From Rhodospirillales bacterium (lineage in GTDB: Bacteria; Pseudomonadota; Alphaproteobacteria; Acetobacterales; Acetobacteraceae): 64,000 bases of DNA. The notes below the pieces were generated by a model. It ran no database searches. It was not told the origin of the DNA and saw nothing but the letters and a program-made list of their open reading frames with translations. The translations under genes were made by a program, and so were the position numbers. Position 1 is the stretch's first letter, and each line of letters begins with the position of its first letter. The stretch covers positions 110,077 through 174,076 of the forward strand of contig JANYDF010000114.1 in NCBI GenBank assembly GCA_025359905.1, read 5' to 3'. Positions 57,857 to 64,000 of the stretch are shown here, one piece after another.

Positions 57857-57930
57857 CGTTGTTGCCTCCCTGTGCTTGGCGAGCAATCTACGCAGATGCA
57901 CAATGGCGGCAAAGCTGGGGAGAACATCAA

Positions 57931-58932
57931 ATGCTCAATTTCGCGCTGTTCGGCGCCGGGCGCATCGGCGCCATGCATGGGGCCAATATCGCCCATAACC
58001 CAGGATCGCGGCTGCACACGGTGTACGATGTGCAAACCGGGCTGGCCGAACGGGTCGCCGCAGCACACGGCGCGAATGTGGCCGCCAGCCCGGCTGCGGT
58101 GATGGCCGATCCGTCGGTCGACGCGGTGCTGATTGCGTCCTCCACCAGCACGCATATCGAACTGCTCACCGCCGCCGTGAAAGCCGGCAAGCCGGTGCTG
58201 TGCGAAAAGCCGATCGACTTGGACATTGCCCGTGTCGAGCAGTGCAAGCGCGATATCGCCGGCAGCGATGTGCCGGTGCAACTCGGATTCAACCGCCGCT
58301 ACGACGCCACGCTGCGCGCGATGCACGACGCAGTGCGGCGCGGTGAGATCGGGCAGTTGCAATTACTGGTGCTGACCAGCCGCGACGCCGATATCGCGCC
58401 GATGGAATATATGAAGGTGTCAGGCGGCATTTTCCGTGACTGCACCATCCATGATTTTGACTATGCGCGTTATGTGCTGGGCGAAGACCCGGTGGAAGTG
58501 TTCGCCACCGGCAGCGTGATGATCGAGCCGGATCTGGCGTCGTATGGCGATGTCGATACGGCGATGGTGGTGCTGAAAGCGCCGTCCGGCGCGCTGGTGC
58601 ACATCAACAACTCGCGCCGCGCGGTCTACGGGTTCGATCAGCGCATCGAGGCGTTCGGCAGCAAGGGCATGATCCAGTCGGAGAATTTCCACGCCACGCA
58701 TCTGCGGCGCTGGACGCCCACATCCACCAACTCGTACGACAAGCCGGTGCATTTCTTCATGCAGCGCTACGCCGAGGCTTACATGCAGGAACTCAATGAG
58801 TTCATCGCGCTGATCCACAACAAAACCGCGCCCGCCGCGAGTTTCGAGGACGGGCGCCGCGCCTTGATTATCGCCGACGCCGCTACCGAATCGCTGCGCA
58901 GCGGCCGGACAGTGCGGATCAGCTACGATTAG
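57931..58932 (+). CDS. iolG: Inositol 2-dehydrogenase-like oxidoreductase
   Basis: Gfo/Idh-family enzyme of 333 residues, most like myo-inositol 2-dehydrogenase: FALFGAGRIGAMHGANIAHN, the Lys motif PVLCEKPIDLDIARV, LGFNRRYDATLRAM, and GGIFRDCTIHDFDYARYVLG with the Asp and His pair typical of IolG. A GGGGAGA site precedes the ATG. The iol symbol is by similarity; other cyclitols or sugars are possible. It ends with a 4-base tail-to-tail overlap with the hydantoinase-family gene on the other strand. Confidence 0.85.
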   Translation: MLNFALFGAGRIGAMHGANIAHNPGSRLHTVYDVQTGLAERVAAAHGANVAASPAAVMADPSVDAVLIASSTSTHIELLTAAVKAGKPVLCEKPIDLDIARVEQCKRDIAGSDVPVQLGFNRRYDATLRAMHDAVRRGEIGQLQLLVLTSRDADIAPMEYMKVSGGIFRDCTIHDFDYARYVLGEDPVEVFATGSVMIEPDLASYGDVDTAMVVLKAPSGALVHINNSRRAVYGFDQRIEAFGSKGMIQSENFHATHLRRWTPTSTNSYDKPVHFFMQRYAEAYMQELNEFIALIHNKTAPAASFEDGRRALIIADAATESLRSGRTVRISYD

Positions 58933-60188
58933 AGCGCCCGGTCGGCATACCGCTGGTCGGTATCCAGCACGGCGCGCAACAGCACGTTGGCGCCGGCGGT
59001 GACTTCCTCCGGCTGGGTGCTTTCGGCCTCGTTGTGCGACAGGCCGCCAGCGCACGGCACGAAGATCATCGAGGTCGGGGCCACGCGGGCAACGTACGCC
59101 GAGTCGTGGCCGGGGCCGGAGACGATGCGCCGCGCGGGCAGCCCTTCGGCCTCGGCGGCGCGCGCCACGGCGTCGATGCAAGCTTCGTTGAAGTGTACCG
59201 CGGGCGAGTCCCACACGCGCTCCACCGCTGCCGTCACCGCACCATCGGCGACGATGGCGGCGATGGCAGCGCGCACGTCGTCTTCCATCTGCGCCACCAC
59301 CGCATCGCTCGGGTGGCGCAGGTCGATGGAGAAGAATACTTCGCCCGGCACCACGTTGCGGCTGTTCGGGCGGCATTCGACCAAGCCGACGGTGCCGACC
59401 GCGAGCGGGGCGTGACGCAGGGCGACGTCGCTGACCGCGACAATCATCCGCGCAGCGGCCACCATCGCGTCGTGGCGCAGCGGCATCGGGGTGGACCCGG
59501 CGTGGCTTTCAGCGCCGGTTACAGTGACTTCGAACCAGCGCATGCCTTGCACGCCGGTGACGATGCCGATGGTCTTGCCTTCGGCTTCCAGGATCGGCCC
59601 CTGCTCGATATGCAGTTCGAAATGCGCGCCGAGCTTGCGGGTGCCGACTTTTTCTGCGCCGCGATAGCCGATGGCGTCCAGCGCATCGCCGAAGCTGACG
59701 CCGTCGCGGTCTTTGCGGGTGTCGGCGTATTCGCGGTTGAACACGCCAGCGAACACGCCCGAGCACAGCATGGCCGGCGCGAAGCGGCTGCCTTCCTCGT
59801 TGGTCCAGTTGATGACTTCGATGGGCGCGTTGGTCTCGATGTGCAGATCGTTCAGCGTGCGCAGCACCTCCAGACCGGCCAGCACGCCGATCACGCCGTC
59901 GAACTTGCCGCCGGTTGGCTGGGTGTCCAGATGGCTGCCCATGGCAATCGGCAGCAGCGAATTGTCGCGGCCGGGGCGGCGGGCGAACATGTTGCCGACG
60001 TCGTCGATGGTCACGGTGCAACCGGCGGCTTCGCAGGCGGCCTTGAACCAGTCACGCACTTGGCGGTCCAGATCGGTCAAGGTCAGCCGCTTGATGCCGC
60101 CCTTCGCGGTGCCGCCGATCTGGGCGGTCTCCATGATCGTGTCCCACAGCCGCGCGGCGTTGACGGCGATATTGGCGGGAACACTCAT
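58929..60188 (-). CDS. hyuC: N-carbamoyl-amino acid/beta-ureidopropionase-type hydrolase
   Basis: Zinc- or manganese-dependent M20-family amidohydrolase, 419 residues, of the AmaB/HyuC/beta-ureidopropionase group. Metal ligands appear in IAMGSHLDTQP (His), GGKFDGVIG (Asp), NWTNEEGSRF (Glu), ELHIEQGP (His) and LSHNEAE (His). In this setting it most likely hydrolyses N-carbamoyl-beta-alanine, the last step of reductive uracil degradation. Its ATG overlaps the preA stop (ATGA). Confidence 0.9.
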   Translation of the reverse strand: MSVPANIAVNAARLWDTIMETAQIGGTAKGGIKRLTLTDLDRQVRDWFKAACEAAGCTVTIDDVGNMFARRPGRDNSLLPIAMGSHLDTQPTGGKFDGVIGVLAGLEVLRTLNDLHIETNAPIEVINWTNEEGSRFAPAMLCSGVFAGVFNREYADTRKDRDGVSFGDALDAIGYRGAEKVGTRKLGAHFELHIEQGPILEAEGKTIGIVTGVQGMRWFEVTVTGAESHAGSTPMPLRHDAMVAAARMIVAVSDVALRHAPLAVGTVGLVECRPNSRNVVPGEVFFSIDLRHPSDAVVAQMEDDVRAAIAAIVADGAVTAAVERVWDSPAVHFNEACIDAVARAAEAEGLPARRIVSGPGHDSAYVARVAPTSMIFVPCAGGLSHNEAESTQPEEVTAGANVLLRAVLDTDQRYADRAL

Positions 60189-61465
60189 TCGGCGGCCTCC
60201 GGCACGTACATCGGGTTATTCGGATGGTTGCCCCAGACGAGTTTGGGCTTCGCCGCCGGCTGTGGCTGCATGGTGATACAACTTTCCACCGGGCAGACAT
60301 GGGCGCACAGATTGCAACCCACGCATTCCTCCTCGATCACTTCGTAGCGCCGCTTGCCGTCGACCCGCAGCGCCGCGATGGATTGGTGCGAGGTGTCTTC
60401 GCAGGCGATATGGCACAGGCCGCACTTGATGCAGAGGTCTTGGTCGATCTTGGCGATCGTTTTGAAGTTCAGATTCAAATCGCTCCAGTGCACATAGTTC
60501 TTCACAGCGCGGCCCTGGAAATCGGCAATCGTGGCGTAGCCTTTGCTGTCCATCCAGTTGGACAACCCGTCGATCATGTCATCGACAATGCGGAATCCAT
60601 AGTGCATCGCCGCCGTGCAGACCTGCACGGTGCCAGCGCCGAGGGCGATGAATTCCGCTGCGTCGCGCCAGCCGGAAATCCCGCCGATGCCGGAAATCGG
60701 CAGGCCGCGCATCTCGGTGTCGCGGGCGATGTCGCCGACCATGCGCAGCGCAATCGGCTTCACCGCCGGCCCGCAATAGCCGCCATGCGAGCCCTGCCCG
60801 TCCACGGTCGGCTCCGGCGCCATCAGGTCGAGATCGACGGCGGTGATCGACATGACAGTGTTGATCAGGCTGACCGCATCCGCTCCACCCGCCAGTGCGG
60901 CGCGCGCGGGTTTCAAAATATCGGTGATGTTTGGCGTGAGTTTCACGATCACCGGCATCTTGCTGTAGTGCTTGCACCACGCGGCGACCATCTGCACGTA
61001 TTCGGGAACCTGTCCGACGGCCGCCCCCATGTTGCGCTCGCTCATGCCATGCGGGCAGCCGAAATTCAGCTCGATGCCGTCGCAGCCAGTGTCTTCGACG
61101 TGCGGCAAGATCTTTTTCCAGGCGTCCTCGGTGCACGGCACCATGATGGAGACCACCACGGCGCGATCCGGCCAGTTGCGCTTGACCCGGCGGATTTCAT
61201 CCAGATTGACCTGCAACGGCCGGTCGGTAATGAGCTCGATATTGTTGAACCCGGCAATGCGCTGGCCGCCCCAACTTACCGCGCCATAGCGGCTGGACAC
61301 GTTCACAATCGGCGGGTCCTCGCCAAGAGTTTTCCACACCACGCCGCCCCAGCCCGCCTCGAAGGCGCGCACGACGTTGTATTCCTTGTCGGTCGGCGGT
61401 GCGGAGGCCAGCCAGAACGGGTTTGGTGAGCGGATGCCGGCGAAATTGGTGCGAAGATCGGCCAT
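60185..61465 (-). CDS. preA: NAD-dependent dihydropyrimidine dehydrogenase subunit PreA
   Basis: Catalytic subunit that reduces uracil and thymine, 426 residues. An FMN TIM barrel (MADLRTNFAGIRSPNPFWLA; active-site Cys in NFGCPHGM) is followed by a C-terminal ferredoxin domain with two 4Fe-4S motifs, CIKCGLCHIAC and CVGCNLCAHVCP. GGISGWRDAAEFIALGAGTVQVC matches the flavin site. It works with PreT, encoded 11 bases upstream, and shares an ATGA junction with hyuC. Confidence 0.95.
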   Translation of the reverse strand: MADLRTNFAGIRSPNPFWLASAPPTDKEYNVVRAFEAGWGGVVWKTLGEDPPIVNVSSRYGAVSWGGQRIAGFNNIELITDRPLQVNLDEIRRVKRNWPDRAVVVSIMVPCTEDAWKKILPHVEDTGCDGIELNFGCPHGMSERNMGAAVGQVPEYVQMVAAWCKHYSKMPVIVKLTPNITDILKPARAALAGGADAVSLINTVMSITAVDLDLMAPEPTVDGQGSHGGYCGPAVKPIALRMVGDIARDTEMRGLPISGIGGISGWRDAAEFIALGAGTVQVCTAAMHYGFRIVDDMIDGLSNWMDSKGYATIADFQGRAVKNYVHWSDLNLNFKTIAKIDQDLCIKCGLCHIACEDTSHQSIAALRVDGKRRYEVIEEECVGCNLCAHVCPVESCITMQPQPAAKPKLVWGNHPNNPMYVPEAAE

Positions 61466-61476
61466 GCTAGGTCTCC

Positions 61477-62814
61477 TCAGCCCATCAACTGACGGTGAAT
61501 GGCCAGGGCGGCGACTTTGCCGTCCTGCACGGCGGCGACAGTGAGATCGAGGCCCGCCACGCAGTCGCCGCCGGCGAACACGCCGGGCAGCGAGGTGCGG
61601 CGGTCGGCATCGACCGCGATGCGGCCATCTTCCACCGCCAGCGCCAGACTGCCGTCGCTCTTGAGCGGATCGGCGATGAACACCTGCCCGACTGCCTTCA
61701 GCACCATGTCGGTTTCCAGCGTAAAAGTATCCCCGGCCGGCACCGCGCGGCCGTTGGCGCCGGGTTGCGTGCGCATGAACTCAATCCCGGTCACCTGCCC
61801 ATCGCGGCCGAGCAGCCGGTGCGGCGTCGCCCAATGGCGGATGCGCACCCCGTTGGTTTGCGCCCAGTCCTGCTCATCGGCGGTGGCGGACATGTCGCCC
61901 GGGCCACGGCGATAGACAATGGTAACGTCCTCGGCCCCCAGCCGCCTTGCCTGCGTGGCGGCGTCGATGGCGGTGTTGCCGCCGCCGATCACCACGACGC
62001 TGCGCCCGACCGGCAAGTTGGCCTTGTTGCCGGACTGCCGCAATTCAGCGATGAAATCGACCGCATTGCGCACACCAGCGAAACTCTCGCCTTCCAGTTC
62101 CAACGCCCGAACGCCGGACAGGCCGATGGCGAGAAACACTGCGTCGAAACGGCGCTGCAGCGTGGCGAGGTCGAAGTCACGGCCCAATTGCTTGTCGTGC
62201 TCGATATGAATGCCGCCGACCGACAGCACGAACGCCACTTCGCGCTGGGCGAAATCATCCGCCAGTTTGTAAGCGGCGATGCCGTATTCGTTCAGGCCGC
62301 CGGATTTCGGCCGCCCCTCGAAGATCGTCACCTCATGGCCGTGCAGTGCTAGGCGATGCGCGCAGGCCAGACCGGCAGGACCGGCGCCGACAACGGCGAT
62401 GTGCTTGCCGGTGGCTGGGCCGCGTTGAAACGGCGCCGGATCGTGCTCCATCAGCCAATCGGTGGCGCGGCGCTGCAACGCGCCGATGCGCACCGGCCGC
62501 TCCTCCTCCGCCATACGGACACAGGCGCGTTCGCAGAGGATTTCGGTCGGGCAAACGCGCGCGCAACTGCCGCCCAGGATGTTCTGTTCGAAGATTGTCA
62601 GCGCCGAGCCGCGCAGATTGCCGGTGCCGATCTTCTTGATGAAGCTCGGAATATCGATGCCGGTCGGGCAGGCTTCCATACACGGGGCATCATAGCAGTA
62701 ATAACAGCGGCTCGCTTCAACCACCGCTTCGTGCGGCGTCAACGGCGGATGCGCGTCGGCAAAATTAGCGGCGATTTGGGCGGGCGGCAGCCGCCCGGCG
62801 GCAATATCGGTCAC
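61477..62814 (-). CDS. preT: NAD-dependent dihydropyrimidine dehydrogenase subunit PreT
   Basis: Electron-input subunit related to the GltD/DPYD N-terminal half, 445 residues. The N-terminal Fe-S region has CYYCYDAPCMEACP and GGSCARVCPTEILCERAC. An FAD motif AVVGAGPAGLACAHRL and an NAD motif VVVIGGGNTAIDAATQ follow, and GVFAGGDCVAG is at the end. I choose the GTG at 62814, which has CGGAGG upstream; an ATG at 62835 has a poor site. First gene of preT-preA-hyuC. Confidence 0.93.
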   Translation of the reverse strand: MTDIAAGRLPPAQIAANFADAHPPLTPHEAVVEASRCYYCYDAPCMEACPTGIDIPSFIKKIGTGNLRGSALTIFEQNILGGSCARVCPTEILCERACVRMAEEERPVRIGALQRRATDWLMEHDPAPFQRGPATGKHIAVVGAGPAGLACAHRLALHGHEVTIFEGRPKSGGLNEYGIAAYKLADDFAQREVAFVLSVGGIHIEHDKQLGRDFDLATLQRRFDAVFLAIGLSGVRALELEGESFAGVRNAVDFIAELRQSGNKANLPVGRSVVVIGGGNTAIDAATQARRLGAEDVTIVYRRGPGDMSATADEQDWAQTNGVRIRHWATPHRLLGRDGQVTGIEFMRTQPGANGRAVPAGDTFTLETDMVLKAVGQVFIADPLKSDGSLALAVEDGRIAVDADRRTSLPGVFAGGDCVAGLDLTVAAVQDGKVAALAIHRQLMG

Positions 62815-62891
62815 GGCGGCGCGCCTCCGTTGCATTCCACTGACATGCCGAAGCTAACGGCAGGCCATGCATTCCCGTCAATGCAGAATCT

Positions 62892-62905
62892 TGACCGGAC
62901 GGTCA
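62892..62905. promoter_or_regulatory. RutR-like operator
   Basis: TGACCG-GA-CGGTCA is a perfect 6-2-6 palindrome in the divergent space between preT and the TetR gene. It resembles the RutR box (TTGACCA-N2-TGGTCAA) with two changed symmetric bases, and it lies 46 bases before the regulator ATG. Confidence 0.75.
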
Positions 62906-62917
62906 GATTCGGTTTGA

Positions 62918-64000
<1,083 letters not shown>

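Noticed and set aside
59034-60347. A 437-codon plus-strand open frame, with a 401-codon one at 60224-61429
   Set aside because: Both are opposite hyuC and preA, whose metal-site and Fe-S motifs are unmistakable.

Overview
The window looks like about 64 kb of chromosome from a high-GC alphaproteobacterium. The gene neighbourhoods eno-ftsB-pdhABC-lpd-lipA-coq10, dapA-smpB and pgpA-pncC, the E1-beta subunit with its own lipoyl domain, and RutR/PreTA pyrimidine catabolism all point that way. A Rhodospirillales/Acetobacteraceae-type bacterium is my best guess, by inference only. I see no rRNA, tRNA, CRISPR array, insertion sequence or prophage, so this is ordinary chromosome with small accessory patches.

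Layout. 0-6.4 kb: a frameshifted zinc-dehydrogenase end, smpB and dapA, then a tightly coupled operon of lytic transglycosylase, pgpA, a DUF2252 gene and pncC. 6.4-15.8 kb: an OmpR-type two-component pair, a PEP-CTERM surface protein, a spacer with palindromic repeats and an orphan terminator, a sugar-type oxidoreductase, a variant ClpP, and an EmrAB-type efflux operon facing its TetR regulator across a strong palindrome. 15.3-26.7 kb: a small EF-hand protein and threonine aldolase, then the pyruvate dehydrogenase run (pdhA, pdhB, pdhC, GNAT, lpd, lipA, coq10) downstream of ftsB and eno. A repeat-rich glycine protein on the other strand splits eno from ftsB. 26.8-31.6 kb: what looks like a decaying DUF4160/DUF2442 toxin-antitoxin locus, an amidase, a gamma-glutamyltransferase-family enzyme, a CsaA-type protein and a purine phosphoribosyltransferase.

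31.7-48.1 kb: a branched-chain amino-acid-type ABC transporter with a fused permease-ATPase, KatG, an O-acetylhomoserine sulfhydrylase-type enzyme with a hydrolase, an oxidoreductase/TIM-barrel pair, a SOUL lipoprotein facing a c-type cytochrome across an FNR-like box, an acyl-CoA synthetase and an orphan response regulator. 48.2-58.9 kb: HyuA/HyuB, a ribose/fructose-type ABC transporter, two more Gfo/Idh oxidoreductases, a DUF1127 protein and an SDR, together suggesting uptake and oxidation of a sugar or polyol. 58.9-64 kb: a reductive pyrimidine degradation locus. PreT/PreA would reduce uracil or thymine, dihydropyrimidinase (cut by the window end) would open the ring, and the HyuC-family amidohydrolase would remove the carbamoyl group; a RutR-like regulator and operator sit at the divergence point.

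Most notable signals: a five-unit 15-bp repeat inside pncC; a 39-bp near-perfect palindrome plus a second site at the emrAB/tetR divergence; the truncated toxin-antitoxin remnant; the fused livMG gene; the FNR-type box in front of the cytochrome gene; and an orphan terminator suggesting an intergenic RNA.
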